Shown piece by piece: positions 8,864-18,972 of a stretch of DNA of 64,000 nt. Position 1 is the stretch's first letter, and each line of letters starts with the position of its first letter. Origin of the DNA: Dyadobacter sp. (GTDB taxonomy: Bacteria; Bacteroidota; Bacteroidia; Cytophagales; Spirosomataceae). Location of the stretch: contig NZ_JAGIAS010000002.1 of assembly GCF_017744695.1 (NCBI RefSeq), forward strand, positions 558,001 through 622,000, read 5' to 3'. The position numbers and the translations under genes are program-made. The notes below the pieces were generated by a model that was not told the origin of the DNA, made no database searches, and saw nothing but the letters and a program-made list of their open reading frames with translations.

Positions 8864-10639
8864 TCATCTTATTGTAAGGGGGTGAAATATATTGTTAGGT
8901 AAACCTGCCGCTGCAAAAGTGATAGAGGTGATTGACCAGCCACTCGTTCCTCCACCAGTCATACAGGTGGGATTTTCTATCGTTGCCGCGGGCGAATGGG
9001 CCGTACTGATGGAGCACCCATTCGCATTAGGGGTGGCCGGTGCATATAATAGCCCTGTTTTGCCGGAATAACAAAGTATTTTTGCATAGAGCGCCGAGCC
9101 GGTCAGGCCATTATCATTCAAAAATGGTGTTCCCGTACAGTTCGACCCTGACCAATATATCTGATCGATGGGAAAATCGTTTGTACCGTCGGGCGTAAAC
9201 AGTACTTTCACGATATATCCTGTTGAAGTGATTATAGTCGCGGTGTTACGGGATATCGACATGATGGTGCCCAATCTCCTGTCACCGTCGTCGTACAGCG
9301 CAGGCCCCGAGATTGCCCAACTGGTGGTGGTCCCGTTTGTAGTAAGGAACTTCCCTTCATTCCCGGTTTGGCTGGGCAGCGTGACTCCGCCGGAAGGTGC
9401 TGCCCAGGTGCCGTCGCCGCGCCAGAAAGTGGTTGCCGACGCGTCGGTACCACTGTTCAGCTTCGATACCGGGAGATTACCGGTCACATCTGCCGTAGCA
9501 ATATCGACCTGTGCCCAGCTGCCATTGCCTTGCAGGAAATTATTAGCGGACGGGGTCCCCGTCGCATTCAGCTTGTTCACGTTTATCGTGCCGGTCTGAA
9601 TGTCCGCATTCACGATCGTGCCATCCGCTATCTTGGCTGATGTTACGGCGTCGACGTCGATGACCGGATTGGGATAGGTACCGGTCAGGTCGCCGCCTGC
9701 TGCACCCGTGGGCAAAGTGGACGGCGCTGCCCAGGCCCCGTCGCCACGCAAAAAATTGGTGTTACCCGGCGTACCCACGCCATTAATCTTGGGTATTGTT
9801 ATGGCGTTATTCGCGATATCGTCGGTTGTAACCGCCCCGTTCACTATTTTGGCCGATGTCACGCTATTTACGTCCAGGGTCGGATTGGGATACGTGCCGG
9901 CCAGGTCGCCGCCTGCCGCGCCCGTCGGGGCACCACCGCCGGCTGCGGCCCAGGTCCCATCGCCGCGCCAGAATGTAGTGGAAGAGGCGCTGGTGCCACT
10001 ATTTAGGCGGTTTACAGGGAGATTACCGGTCACGTCCGAAGCAAGATCCACGGCACTCCAGGCACCGTTACCCTGCAAAAAATTATTGGCGCCCGGCGTG
10101 CCGGAAACGTTCAGCTTGCCTACGGTTATCGTGCTATTGGCTATTTTGGCCCCGGTTATCGCATTAGCGGCGATCACAGGATTAGGGTAGCTGGAACCTC
10201 CGAGATCGCCCCCTGCCGCGCCTGCCGGAGCGGCATTGCCTGCCTTGTTTGCGTACAATGCGTAGGGCGCGCTCAGTATCTGTGTGGTACCCGTGATGGT
10301 ATAGTTCGTACTTCCCGCCGGGTCCGTTTCCGTCTTGATAAAATAGGTATCGGTCCCCCAGTTGATGCCGGTGAAGTTTCCGCTTACCAACGTACCGGCC
10401 CCGATCACAATCGTAGCGAGGCCATTGGCATTGGTGACAGGTGTTTGCGTTTCGACATACACGGCCGGACCGGCAGCGTTTCCCTGCAAAATACTTACAC
10501 GCATACCCGCCGGCGCGTTGGTGACAAGCGCGTTCGAGGCATTACGTATCACTGCCTGGTAGCTTAATCTCTGCGGCGCCTGCGCATACGTGCTCACACA
10601 GGCAAGTACCGCTATCGTGATTGTAAATAGTTTTCTCAT
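8864..10639 (-). CDS. Secreted protein built from tail-fibre-like repeat modules
   Basis: A 591-residue protein with a signal peptide (about 1-20, ending TYAQ) and an N-terminal domain [13 protein letters not shown] common in Bacteroidota surface proteins. Residues ~139-430 are modules that each begin [12 protein letters not shown] (starts near 140, 240 and 312) and carry an F-[LW]-x-G-x-G-x-W motif ([24 protein letters not shown]). These resemble phage tail-fibre or collar repeats and probably form a trimeric fibre. The C-terminus is unique and contains paired cysteines. No T9SS sorting domain is visible. It lies three bases behind the T9SS gene upstream, so the two form an operon; a surface fibre is inferred. 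Confidence 0.85.
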   Translation of the reverse strand: MRKLFTITIAVLACVSTYAQAPQRLSYQAVIRNASNALVTNAPAGMRVSILQGNAAGPAVYVETQTPVTNANGLATIVIGAGTLVSGNFTGINWGTDTYFIKTETDPAGSTNYTITGTTQILSAPYALYANKAGNAAPAGAAGGDLGGSSYPNPVIAANAITGAKIANSTITVGKLNVSGTPGANNFLQGNGAWSAVDLASDVTGNLPVNRLNSGTSASSTTFWRGDGTWAAAGGGAPTGAAGGDLAGTYPNPTLDVNSVTSAKIVNGAVTTDDIANNAITIPKINGVGTPGNTNFLRGDGAWAAPSTLPTGAAGGDLTGTYPNPVIDVDAVTSAKIADGTIVNADIQTGTINVNKLNATGTPSANNFLQGNGSWAQVDIATADVTGNLPVSKLNSGTDASATTFWRGDGTWAAPSGGVTLPSQTGNEGKFLTTNGTTTSWAISGPALYDDGDRRLGTIMSISRNTATIITSTGYIVKVLFTPDGTNDFPIDQIYWSGSNCTGTPFLNDNGLTGSALYAKILCYSGKTGLLYAPATPNANGCSISTAHSPAATIENPTCMTGGGTSGWSITSITFAAAGLPNNIFHPLTIR

Positions 10640-10642
10640 GAT

Positions 10643-11398
10643 TTAGTTTTTTACAATGGAGAAGCTGTTTATGACATACTTGTTTTGCATAACCCTTAAA
10701 AAATAGGCCCCTGTAACCCACGCACGCATATCTATATAGGTTTTACCGTTTCGGACCCTGTCCCTGCGTAACAGAGTCCCTTTCAGATTGTAAATCTCAT
10801 ACTCCGTACCCTCACCGTTTTCCATGGCAAGGTATACGCCCGTGTCCGTGGGATTGGGATAAATTGCCACCGCCCGGGTTTCGCCTGCGCAGCCCAGTAC
10901 GTGTATCAGGCGCGAATACGCGAATGTTCCATCCGTATCCACCTGTTTCAGACGATAGTAGGAAACAGGCGTCGCAGGCTGCTCGTCGACACAGGAATAG
11001 CTCCCGGGTTCGTTCCCTCCCATTATCGTATCCACCGGCACCCAGACTTTCGCGTCGGTACTCTTTTCCGCCACAAAAAAATCGTTGTTTAGCTCCATGG
11101 AGGTTTGCCAGCTGAGGCGTACCATCCCGGCTACGCATTCGCCTTCAAAACTGATGAGCGTAACCGGTAGCGGCGGACCCAAATTCAATGTGGTCTGTAT
11201 GCCGGCGGCCGATGTGCCGGAAGCCCCTGACATCGTTGTGTAGAACACCTGTCCGATAGTATAATTGACCGATCCGTTCGTTCCCGAAATATCCCCTCCG
11301 CCTGATGCCATGGCCTCGTGGATCTGCTGTGCATCTGCATGGGCCATCACCAGTGTAAACAGGGCAATGGTCCCTACGTGTCTGTGTTTTTTCATCAT
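10643..11398 (-). CDS. T9SS type A sorting-domain protein
   Basis: About 251 residues; the first in-frame codon upstream is TTG, so the ATG at 11398 is preferred. The signal peptide ends near HADAQQ. The mature protein contains GGDISGTNGSVNYTIGQVFY, seen in many Bacteroidota secreted proteins, then LPVTLISFEG and a C-terminal Por-secretion domain (IYPNPTDTGVYL...YEIYNLKG...GAYFLRV) that directs export by type IX secretion. It is the first gene of a two-gene operon with the repeat-module protein (3-base gap). No enzymatic domain fits in the short mature region. Confidence 0.87.
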   Translation of the reverse strand: MMKKHRHVGTIALFTLVMAHADAQQIHEAMASGGGDISGTNGSVNYTIGQVFYTTMSGASGTSAAGIQTTLNLGPPLPVTLISFEGECVAGMVRLSWQTSMELNNDFFVAEKSTDAKVWVPVDTIMGGNEPGSYSCVDEQPATPVSYYRLKQVDTDGTFAYSRLIHVLGCAGETRAVAIYPNPTDTGVYLAMENGEGTEYEIYNLKGTLLRRDRVRNGKTYIDMRAWVTGAYFLRVMQNKYVINSFSIVKN

Positions 11399-11590
11399 GC
11401 TCAATTTAGTTTAGACTGCAAGCGTGCCAGTGTGAAAATGGGCTTGCGACAAACTTATCGAAGTGGATAAAAACAGAGGTGGACGCTACGCCCAAACAGG
11501 TAGACTATTGTTTCATTTATTGCCCTTCCCCAAAATCCCCCAATATTTTACCCGGATAATGTAAAAATCAGCGGGATTAAGCGCGCCATT

Positions 11591-11608
11591 AATGGTTTGT
11601 TAACCATT
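11591..11608. promoter_or_regulatory. Inverted repeat upstream of susC
   Basis: AATGGTT, a TGTT spacer and AACCATT form a perfect 7-bp dyad about 90 bases before the SusC start, in an AT-rich intergenic stretch of about 300 bases. It is a candidate operator; no consensus promoter with correct spacing was found next to it. Confidence 0.4.
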
Positions 11609-11694
11609 TCTTAATCAACCCCCTATTTCTTTGATCCTACGGTTCGGCCGACCGAATTCATGCATTTAAACGAACAGGAACTTAACCCTACGGT

Positions 11695-14600
11695 ATGAAC
11701 AAACAACTTCTATCAAAAACCCCGCGCAGGTGTAATGTCCGGGCAATGCTCCGGCGCATGTGCACGACACTATGCATAATGCTGCTCGTGCAAGCGGGCG
11801 CATGGGCGCAATCGGCCGCGGATGAAACCCTTATCAGCGGCGAAGTCAGGGACGAGAAAAGCAGCGCCATCCCAGGCGCTAGCATTGTGCTGCAAGGCAC
11901 CACGAAAGGTACCACCACTGATGCCAATGGAAAATTTTCGCTCTCCGTTCCCAGGTCGGGGGCGGTGATTATCGTGAGCTTTTTAGGTTACAAAAGACAG
12001 GAAATAGCCGTCGGTAGCCGGACCAACTTTACTGTGCAGCTCGAACTCAGTACCGACGAGTTGCAGGAGGTAGTTGTGGTGGGTTACGGCACCCAGCGTA
12101 AGCAAACCCTGACGGGCGCGATTTCGAACATTGTTTCGGAGCAAATCAAGACGACGACGCACACCAGTTTAGCCCAAAGCCTGCAAGGGAAAGTGGCCGG
12201 TGTGCAGATCCGCCAGAACTCGGGAGAACCCGGCTCTTTCAGCACGAACATTAATATACGCGGCTTCGGTGAGCCGTTGTATGTGGTCGACGGTGTGGCA
12301 CGCGATGGAGGGTACGAGTTTCAGAAGATCAACCCCGACGACATCGAAAGCATTTCGGTGCTGAAAGACGCCTCCGCAGCGATTTTCGGTATCCGCGCAG
12401 GGAATGGCGTCGTGATCGTGACCACCAAAAAAGGCAAGCAGGGCAAGCCGCAGTTCAGCTACAATATGGTATATGGCCGCCAAAGCCCCACCGATGTGCC
12501 CAAAATGACGAGCGCATTGCAATGGGCCGAAATGCGTAACGACGCGGCGAAGAACCTGGGCGAGAATCCCGTGTTCTCTCCCGAGGAAATCGAGAAGTTC
12601 CGTAACGGCGCGCCCGGTTACCAGGGTACCGATTGGTATAAGGAAACTTTAAATAAATCGGCGAGCCAGCAGCAGCATTTTATTTCCGCATCCGGCGGCG
12701 AGGGCGTGGTGAACTACTTCACCAGTTTTGGGTACCAGAAAGAAAACGGTTTGCTCAAAAGCGGTGATATGGGGTACCAGAAGTACACCTTCCGCTCCAA
12801 CGTTGGCATTGATTTAACCAAAAATCTGAAAGCCGACCTGATTCTCTCAGGACTATTCGATAAAAGGGACCAGCCGGGGGATAATTTCTTCAACATTTAT
12901 AAAGGTACCCGCATCGCATTGCCTACGGAACGTCCGTATGCCAACGATAACCCGAAATACCCGGCATTACTCAGCGGCGGCTATAATCCCGTTGCATTGG
13001 CCGACAAAAGCCTGACCGGCTATTCGCAGGAAGTGAACAAGTTTTTCCAGTCGACCTTTGCCCTCACCTATACCGTGCCGTTCATTCCGGGACTGCGCAT
13101 TAAGGGATTGGTGGCTTACGACAGCAATAACTACCGCGCGAAATCAGTTTCGAAGGCTTATAACCTGTATACCTACGACGCGTCCACAGACAAATACACC
13201 GCGCACGCCCAACGCAACCCGTCGCGAATCGGCAACAACTTCTCGGACAATAACCGCATTACCTTCCAGGGACAGCTGTTTTACAATACCGTCATCGCGA
13301 AAAACCATAACCTGGGGGCGACGTTGGTGTACGAGCAACAGGAATCGCACAACCGGTGGGCAGGGCTCGGCCGTGAATATGCATTCTTCACCAACGATCA
13401 GATCGACCAGGCGGGGCTGAACAACCAGACCACCAGCGGTTCGGAATCGGAATATGCGAGCCAGTCGTACGTAGGCCGGTTGAATTACGATTTCAAAGAA
13501 AAATACCTTTTGGAGGTAGCTGCGCGCTATGATGGTTCCTACCGCTACCATCCCGATCGTCGCTGGGGCTTGTTTCCGGTGATATCGACCGGATGGCGCA
13601 TTTCGGAAGAGCAATTCATGAAACGCCTTCCTATCGTTTCAAACCTGAAACTGAGGAGTTCATATGGCCTCGTGGGTGCCGATGCCGGCGCGCCGTTCCA
13701 GTATGTGCCCGGCTTCTCGCTCACGGGGGGCGGCGGATATGAGTTTACCAACGGCAATTACACTACGGGAGCAGCTTCCCCGGCGATCGTGAACGAGAAG
13801 CTGACCTGGTTCAAGTCCAATATCCGGGATGTCGGTATCGATCTCGGCCTTTGGGATAACAAAATCGACCTGACCTTCGATGTTTACCAGCGCGACCGTA
13901 AAGGTCTGCTCGCACGCAGGAATGTGTCGTTGCCCAACACTTTCGGTGGCACGTTACCGGAAGAAAACCTGAACAGCGACCGTGTACGCGGGATCGAATT
14001 CTCCGCGGCTTACAATGGCCAGATCCGCGATTTCAAATATGGTATTTCGGGTAACTTCAACTTCGCCCGCACACAGAACCGCTACGTAGAGCGCGGGGAA
14101 TTCCTGAGCAGCATGGACAAATGGCGCGGCGGCGCTACCAACCGCTGGAACGACGTGGTGTGGGCTTACCAGCTCGAAGGCCAGTTCCAGAGCAAGGATG
14201 AAGTCATTTACGCGCCCATCCAAAACGGTGACCTCGGCAATACCCGCGAGCTTCCCGGCGATTTCAAGTATAAGGATGTCGATGGCAACGGGGTGATCGA
14301 TGGTAACGATGCTGTTCCGTTATTCTTCGGCGGCGATCCTAAAATGTATTATGGCGTGACTTTGAACGCTTCCTGGAAAGGTTTCGACTTTACCGCATTG
14401 TTCCAGGGTTCGGGTAAATACAGCGTTCGCTTCCGCGAGGTCTATGCCGAAGTTTTCGCATTCCGCGGCAACACGCCCGCGTATTTCTATGACAGGTGGC
14501 ACCAGTCGCCCGACGGCCAGTGGATCCCCGGTGAATGGCCCGCTTCGCGCTTCAACTATAATGTGGGAGCGATGTACGCCGAAAGCGGCGCGTGGCGGAA

Positions 14601-14838
14601 GGATGCGTCCTATCTGCGTTTCAAGAGCGCGCAGCTGGGTTACACGTTCAATTTACCGTGGCTGAAAAAGATCGGTATCAACGATGTCCGCGTGTACGGC
14701 AATGCGCACAACATTTTCACCTGGGCCGATTCGTTCGTGAAGCCTTTCGATCCTGAAAAAGTGGAAGGATTGTTTGGAGCGGGGCTTACGTACCCCGTCA
14801 CGAGGAGCTACAACTTCGGGATCAATGTCAAATTTTAA
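11695..14838 (+). CDS. SusC/RagA-family TonB-linked outer-membrane transporter
   Basis: A 1047-residue glycan importer. The signal peptide (about 1-39) ends AGAWAQ. A CarboxypepD_reg-like domain (about 47-122, ISGEVRDEKSSAIPGASIVL) is followed by the TonB-box-like ELQEVVVVGYGTQ, the plug with QGKVAGVQIRQNSGEPG and the SusC signature LYVVDGV and VLKDASAAIFGIRAGNGVV, then the barrel to the C-terminus. There is no STN domain, so it is not a sigma/anti-sigma signalling receptor. It starts a locus with SusD, a DUF3823 lipoprotein and a GH71/99-like enzyme, and would import oligosaccharides captured by SusD. No dedicated regulator is adjacent. Confidence 0.96.
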   Translation: MNKQLLSKTPRRCNVRAMLRRMCTTLCIMLLVQAGAWAQSAADETLISGEVRDEKSSAIPGASIVLQGTTKGTTTDANGKFSLSVPRSGAVIIVSFLGYKRQEIAVGSRTNFTVQLELSTDELQEVVVVGYGTQRKQTLTGAISNIVSEQIKTTTHTSLAQSLQGKVAGVQIRQNSGEPGSFSTNINIRGFGEPLYVVDGVARDGGYEFQKINPDDIESISVLKDASAAIFGIRAGNGVVIVTTKKGKQGKPQFSYNMVYGRQSPTDVPKMTSALQWAEMRNDAAKNLGENPVFSPEEIEKFRNGAPGYQGTDWYKETLNKSASQQQHFISASGGEGVVNYFTSFGYQKENGLLKSGDMGYQKYTFRSNVGIDLTKNLKADLILSGLFDKRDQPGDNFFNIYKGTRIALPTERPYANDNPKYPALLSGGYNPVALADKSLTGYSQEVNKFFQSTFALTYTVPFIPGLRIKGLVAYDSNNYRAKSVSKAYNLYTYDASTDKYTAHAQRNPSRIGNNFSDNNRITFQGQLFYNTVIAKNHNLGATLVYEQQESHNRWAGLGREYAFFTNDQIDQAGLNNQTTSGSESEYASQSYVGRLNYDFKEKYLLEVAARYDGSYRYHPDRRWGLFPVISTGWRISEEQFMKRLPIVSNLKLRSSYGLVGADAGAPFQYVPGFSLTGGGGYEFTNGNYTTGAASPAIVNEKLTWFKSNIRDVGIDLGLWDNKIDLTFDVYQRDRKGLLARRNVSLPNTFGGTLPEENLNSDRVRGIEFSAAYNGQIRDFKYGISGNFNFARTQNRYVERGEFLSSMDKWRGGATNRWNDVVWAYQLEGQFQSKDEVIYAPIQNGDLGNTRELPGDFKYKDVDGNGVIDGNDAVPLFFGGDPKMYYGVTLNASWKGFDFTALFQGSGKYSVRFREVYAEVFAFRGNTPAYFYDRWHQSPDGQWIPGEWPASRFNYNVGAMYAESGAWRKDASYLRFKSAQLGYTFNLPWLKKIGINDVRVYGNAHNIFTWADSFVKPFDPEKVEGLFGAGLTYPVTRSYNFGINVKF

Positions 14839-14850
14839 TACTAATTGATA

Positions 14851-16746
14851 ATGAGCTATTTAAAAAAGACCCTAACGCTATTATTGGTGCTCGTGGCGAT
14901 GAGTTGCGGCGATGTACTCGATAAGCAGCCGCTCGATAAGTTGCAGGGCGAGAACCTGTTCTCGAATCCCGAAGGCGTGAAACTATACATGGCGAACCTG
15001 TATTACCAACTACCGATCGAGGATTTCACATTCTTCCGGCAGGGCTTCAACTGGAACACCGGCGACCCGAACAATGGCGGTTTCGCCCCGGCGATGTCCA
15101 CCGACGAAGCTGTGCACACCGAATTTGGTGATTTTGTGGGAGATGGTGATTTCCAGTGGTGGGACCAGGGCTATAAATTAATCCGCGATGTGAACATCCT
15201 GATCGACATTATCCCTACCCTCGACATTACCGACGATGAACGGAAAGCGCTCGTCGGAGAAAGTGCATTCATCCGCGCATATGCCTATTTCGCATTGGCC
15301 AAACGCTATGGCGGCGTGCCCCTGATCACGTCGGTTCAGAAGTATGAGGGCAATGTGGAAGCCCTGAAAGTGCCGCGCAGTACCGAGAAAGAAACCTGGG
15401 ATTTTGTACTGAAAGAATGCGACACGGCTGTGGGTAACCTCGGCGACTCGTGGCCCGGAGGCGAAAGACGCGCAACAAAATGGGTAGCATATGCGCTGAA
15501 ATCCCGTGCCGCATTGCACGCGGCATCGCTAGCCAAATACGCTGACCGCGCGCCGATCTCGGGAACAGCCGTGGACCAGAAACTGGTTGGATTGGACAAA
15601 TCTGCCGCAACGGAGTTTTACAAAGCTGCCATCGACGCGTCTGAGGCGATCATTAATTCGGGCAAATTCAATTTGTACAAGCCATCGCCCGCAACGCCCG
15701 AAGAGGCTGCCAACAACTACCGGCTGCTTTTCGAGGATCCTAACAATGCGCCGGAAGAGGTGATTTTCATCAAAGGTTATGCGAGGCCGGGCTCCGGAAC
15801 AGGTCACAACTACGGCATCTGGTACCAGCCCAATCAAACGGCCAACGGCTGGCCGCACCCGGGACGCATGAACCCGACACTCGAACTCATGGATGTTTAC
15901 GAAAGCTATGACAAGCCGGGCGAAAGCGCACCGCTCGCTACCTCCGCAGCCGCCAACGACCTGACCGACTATACCGGTTTCAATGCTTCCAAGCAATACA
16001 AACGGTTTGATACCGAGAACGACATCTTCAAAGGCAAGGACGCGCGTATGTGGGCAACGATGATCCTTCCCGGCACGAACTGGAAGGGCCAGAAGATCGT
16101 GATTCAGGCCGGTTTCATCAAACCCGACGGCTCGGCGCAGATCATGGGCGGTGACCCGTTCACGCATGGCGGCACGACCTACTACACTTACGGCGCATCG
16201 GACCGGACCAAATACTCCGGTTTCGACACCTGGGGCGGCAACAATACCCGTACGGGCGTGAGTTTCAAGAAGTTTTTGAATGAAGGTTTAAACATCGCGC
16301 CAGGCTGGAACCAATGCGTGACCGACTTCGCCGATTTCCGTTACGCCGAAATCCTCCTGAACTATGCCGAAGCAATCGCCGAAAGCGGTTCGGGCGATAA
16401 AGTGAAGGGAGCCAAAGCGCTGAACGACATTCGCCGCAGGGCCGGGCATAAGGCCGAAATCCCGCTGACGATCAACAATGTGATCCGCGAAAGACGGGTT
16501 GAGCTCGCATTTGAACACAAGCGCTTCTGGGACCTGATCCGTCGCCGCGAGTACCACACGGTGTTCAACAACACCATGCGTCACGCATTGCTTCCCATCC
16601 TCGACCTGCGCGTTACGCCTGCGAAATACATTTTCGTACGCGTCAATGTCCCACGCAGTAATCCGGCCACCTTTGATTACCGCCAGTATTACCGCTCAAT
16701 CCCCGGCATCGGGGCGAATGGTTTGGTTCAAAATCCACAGTATTAA
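14851..16746 (+). CDS. SusD/RagB-family glycan-binding lipoprotein
   Basis: A 631-residue outer-membrane lipoprotein. The ATG at 14851 is preferred over an in-frame TTG six bases upstream; it gives a lipoprotein signal with the lipobox cysteine C19 (LVAMSCGD). The N-terminal SusD-like region contains the TPR part (ESAFIRAYAYFALAKRYGG); the C-terminal RagB/SusD domain contains NYAEAIAESG and the typical VIRERRVELAFEHKRFWDL near the end. It begins 12 bases after SusC and forms the lid of the SusCD importer. Substrate specificity cannot be read from sequence alone; the nearby GH71/99-like enzyme hints at an alpha-mannan or related glycan. Confidence 0.95.
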   Translation: MSYLKKTLTLLLVLVAMSCGDVLDKQPLDKLQGENLFSNPEGVKLYMANLYYQLPIEDFTFFRQGFNWNTGDPNNGGFAPAMSTDEAVHTEFGDFVGDGDFQWWDQGYKLIRDVNILIDIIPTLDITDDERKALVGESAFIRAYAYFALAKRYGGVPLITSVQKYEGNVEALKVPRSTEKETWDFVLKECDTAVGNLGDSWPGGERRATKWVAYALKSRAALHAASLAKYADRAPISGTAVDQKLVGLDKSAATEFYKAAIDASEAIINSGKFNLYKPSPATPEEAANNYRLLFEDPNNAPEEVIFIKGYARPGSGTGHNYGIWYQPNQTANGWPHPGRMNPTLELMDVYESYDKPGESAPLATSAAANDLTDYTGFNASKQYKRFDTENDIFKGKDARMWATMILPGTNWKGQKIVIQAGFIKPDGSAQIMGGDPFTHGGTTYYTYGASDRTKYSGFDTWGGNNTRTGVSFKKFLNEGLNIAPGWNQCVTDFADFRYAEILLNYAEAIAESGSGDKVKGAKALNDIRRRAGHKAEIPLTINNVIRERRVELAFEHKRFWDLIRRREYHTVFNNTMRHALLPILDLRVTPAKYIFVRVNVPRSNPATFDYRQYYRSIPGIGANGLVQNPQY

Positions 16747-16838
16747 TAGGCTGTAAGCTGTAAGCCGTAGGCTATAAGCTACATAGGACAAGTGCTTAAA
16801 GCTTACAGCTTATAGCTTACTGCCTACCGCCCACAACA
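16747..16838. repeat. Stutter-like intergenic word repeat
   Basis: The gap between SusD and the DUF3823 gene consists of degenerate copies of words such as GGCTGTAAGC, GGCTATAAGC and AGCTTATAGC, in both orientations. A related block lies on the other side of the DUF3823 gene (17549-17657). No coding potential. Confidence 0.6.
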
Positions 16839-16852
16839 CAAACACATTGACA

Positions 16853-17542
16853 ATGAAACAGATATTCACTTCCCTTCTCGCCCTGCTGCTCCTTTTCGGC
16901 ACAGCAGCGTGCAGCGTCGACAACTACCCTGCCCCTGATTCGCAATTGTACGGGACATTCCTCGACGCCGATACCAATGAACCCGTCGAGCAGGATATTA
17001 TCCGCGGCAGTACCATCGAATTCATCGAGCACGGTTATGCCTCGCAAACCAAGCAGACCATGATCGTCAAGAACGATGGCAGTTACCGCAACAACCTGAT
17101 CTTCGCGAATACGTATACGATCACGCCTGTACGTGGGAATTTTGTCCCGATTGCCTCACAGGAAGTGACTATCAAAGGCGAAACGAAGCTGGACTTCAAG
17201 GTACAGCCTTATATTCGTGTAAAGGAAGCCAGCATTGAAAAAGTGGGAACGAAGGTCATTGCCAAATTCAAATTGCAGCAAACCGTGATGAATAATGTGA
17301 GGAAGATTGGCTTGTATGCGCACCCGGAGCCGTCCGTGGGCGAGCCCATGCGCGTGGCGCTCGCGGAGCAGGAGATCAACGGCGCCATCGACCCGAACAA
17401 GGTTTATCAGCTGGAAATTGACCTACCTTCGAATAGTAACGTGCTGAAAACCGGCAACCCATACTTCTTCCGCGCAGGCGCCATTATCGATGCCCCCGAG
17501 TCGAAGTTTAATTACGCCAAAGCGGTTAGGGTTGCATTGTAA
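16853..17542 (+). CDS. DUF3823 SusD-associated lipoprotein
   Basis: About 229 residues starting at the ATG at 16853 (an in-frame TTG lies six bases upstream). The lipoprotein signal has its cysteine at position 20 (GTAACSVDNY), followed directly by YPAPDSQLYGTFLD, the hallmark of the DUF3823 family found next to SusC/SusD pairs. It has an N-terminal carboxypeptidase-regulatory-like beta-sandwich and a C-terminal beta domain, and is probably a surface glycan-binding accessory. Stutter repeats flank the gene on both sides, and transcription could be attenuated there relative to susCD. Confidence 0.88.
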   Translation: MKQIFTSLLALLLLFGTAACSVDNYPAPDSQLYGTFLDADTNEPVEQDIIRGSTIEFIEHGYASQTKQTMIVKNDGSYRNNLIFANTYTITPVRGNFVPIASQEVTIKGETKLDFKVQPYIRVKEASIEKVGTKVIAKFKLQQTVMNNVRKIGLYAHPEPSVGEPMRVALAEQEINGAIDPNKVYQLEIDLPSNSNVLKTGNPYFFRAGAIIDAPESKFNYAKAVRVAL

Positions 17543-17548
17543 TGAAAA

Positions 17549-17657
17549 AGCCGTAGGCCATAGGCTCTAAGCTATACGCTTTCAGTAATGGCTTGCGGCT
17601 GTAAATATTCTGGATAAAAACATAAGCTTACAACATATAGCTTAAAGCTTACAGCTT
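17549..17657. repeat. Stutter-like intergenic word repeat, second copy
   Basis: Contains GCCGTAGGCCATAGGC, GCTTGCGGCTGTAAA and AGCTTAAAGCTTACAGC. It is built from the same degenerate words as the block at 16747-16838 and fills the gap before the GH71/99-like gene. Confidence 0.55.
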
Positions 17658-17660
17658 CTT

Positions 17661-18968
17661 ATGAACTTACCTAAACTCCTATTTTGCCTATCCATCATCT
17701 CGTTGGGCTGCAAGGGCAGCGATGAAAATCCGAGAACCGACGATCCCAAACCCGTCGAGGAAGTCAAATACGACGAATCGCATTCGTTGTTTAAAAGCTA
17801 CAAAGGCCTGGTCATGGCCGGGTATCAGGGCTGGTTTACTGCGGAAGGCGATGGCGCCGGCCGCGGCTGGCATCATTATCAGAAAGCCGGCAAGTTCGAA
17901 CCGGGTTTCGCTTCCATTGATTTCTGGCCGGACGTGACCGAATATGCCAAAACCTACAACACTGCATTCCAATATGCCAATGGCGACCCCGCCAAAGTGT
18001 ACAGCCCCTATGATGAGGAAAGCGTGGATCTGCATTTCAAATGGATGAAGGAACACAGAATCGACGGCGTATATATGCAAAGGTTCGTCTCGGAAGTAAA
18101 AGGTGAAAGCGGCAAGCGGCACTTCAATAAAGTGCTGGCCAATGCACTGAAAGCATCCAAAAAGTACGGCCGGGCGATCAGCATTATGTACGATCTCAGT
18201 GGCTCCACTTCCGCGGATATGGATTTCATCGTGAAGGATTGGGAAGAACTGCAACAGCAATTCAAACTGTTCGACGGACAGGAAAACCCAACCTACCTCA
18301 GGCACAACGGACGGCCACTGCTGGCCATCTGGGGTGTGGGTTTCAACGACGGCCGGAAATACACCATTGCCGACATTCAGATATTGATGGAGAAAATAAA
18401 GGGTCCTTCCAAAAAAGCTTCTATTTTACTCGGCGTCCCCTACTATTGGCGGGAACTCGGCCGCGATACAGAAAACTCGCCGTTGCTGCATACGGTCATC
18501 AAGCAGGCCGATATTATCATGCCCTGGGCCGTGGGCCGTTACAACGCCTCTACCTACCTGAGTGTAGCCGGCGCCAACCTCCCCGCAGACATTACCTGGT
18601 GCAAAACGAATAAAATCGACTATGCGCCGCTTGTTTTCCCAGGTTTCAGTTGGGGTAACCTGAAAAACGACAAATTACTCTACAACCAAATTCCGCGCAA
18701 CAAGGGCGAATTCCTTTGGCAACAAATCGCCGGCGCCAAAATGTCCGGTGCCGAAGCACTGTACGTCGCCATGTTCGATGAAGTGGATGAAGGCACCGCC
18801 ATTTTCAAAACGCGCAAAGAAGGCGATACACCCCTGAATGCAGATGGGAAATTCGTAGGTATCGAGCCCGACCTCCCTTCCGATTACTACCTGTGGCTGG
18901 TAGGGCAAGGGGCCGAATGGTTTCATGGAAAAAGTGGATATGGAAGCGCGAAACCGACTCGTAAGTGA
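17661..18968 (+). CDS. Glycoside hydrolase family 71/99-like lipoprotein
   Basis: A 435-residue lipoprotein with lipobox cysteine C17 (ISLGCKGSD). The mature protein begins with YKGLVMAGYQGWFTAEGDGAG, then GWHHY and IDFWPDVTEY, characteristic of the GH71/99-like family of Bacteroidota, with a (beta/alpha)8-type pattern: HRIDGVYMQRFVSE, LLAIWGVGF, EALYVAMFDEVDEGTAIFK. GH99 members are endo-acting alpha-mannosidases and GH71 members alpha-1,3-glucanases, so the enzyme is expected to cleave alpha-linked glycans at the cell surface, feeding the SusC/D pair. The exact activity is inferred only. It is the last gene of the locus. Confidence 0.87.
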   Translation: MNLPKLLFCLSIISLGCKGSDENPRTDDPKPVEEVKYDESHSLFKSYKGLVMAGYQGWFTAEGDGAGRGWHHYQKAGKFEPGFASIDFWPDVTEYAKTYNTAFQYANGDPAKVYSPYDEESVDLHFKWMKEHRIDGVYMQRFVSEVKGESGKRHFNKVLANALKASKKYGRAISIMYDLSGSTSADMDFIVKDWEELQQQFKLFDGQENPTYLRHNGRPLLAIWGVGFNDGRKYTIADIQILMEKIKGPSKKASILLGVPYYWRELGRDTENSPLLHTVIKQADIIMPWAVGRYNASTYLSVAGANLPADITWCKTNKIDYAPLVFPGFSWGNLKNDKLLYNQIPRNKGEFLWQQIAGAKMSGAEALYVAMFDEVDEGTAIFKTRKEGDTPLNADGKFVGIEPDLPSDYYLWLVGQGAEWFHGKSGYGSAKPTRK

Positions 18969-18972
18969 TTGA

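Noticed and set aside
8864..11398. Prophage tail region
   Set aside because: Only one protein has tail-fibre-like repeats; it has a signal peptide and no other phage gene is near.
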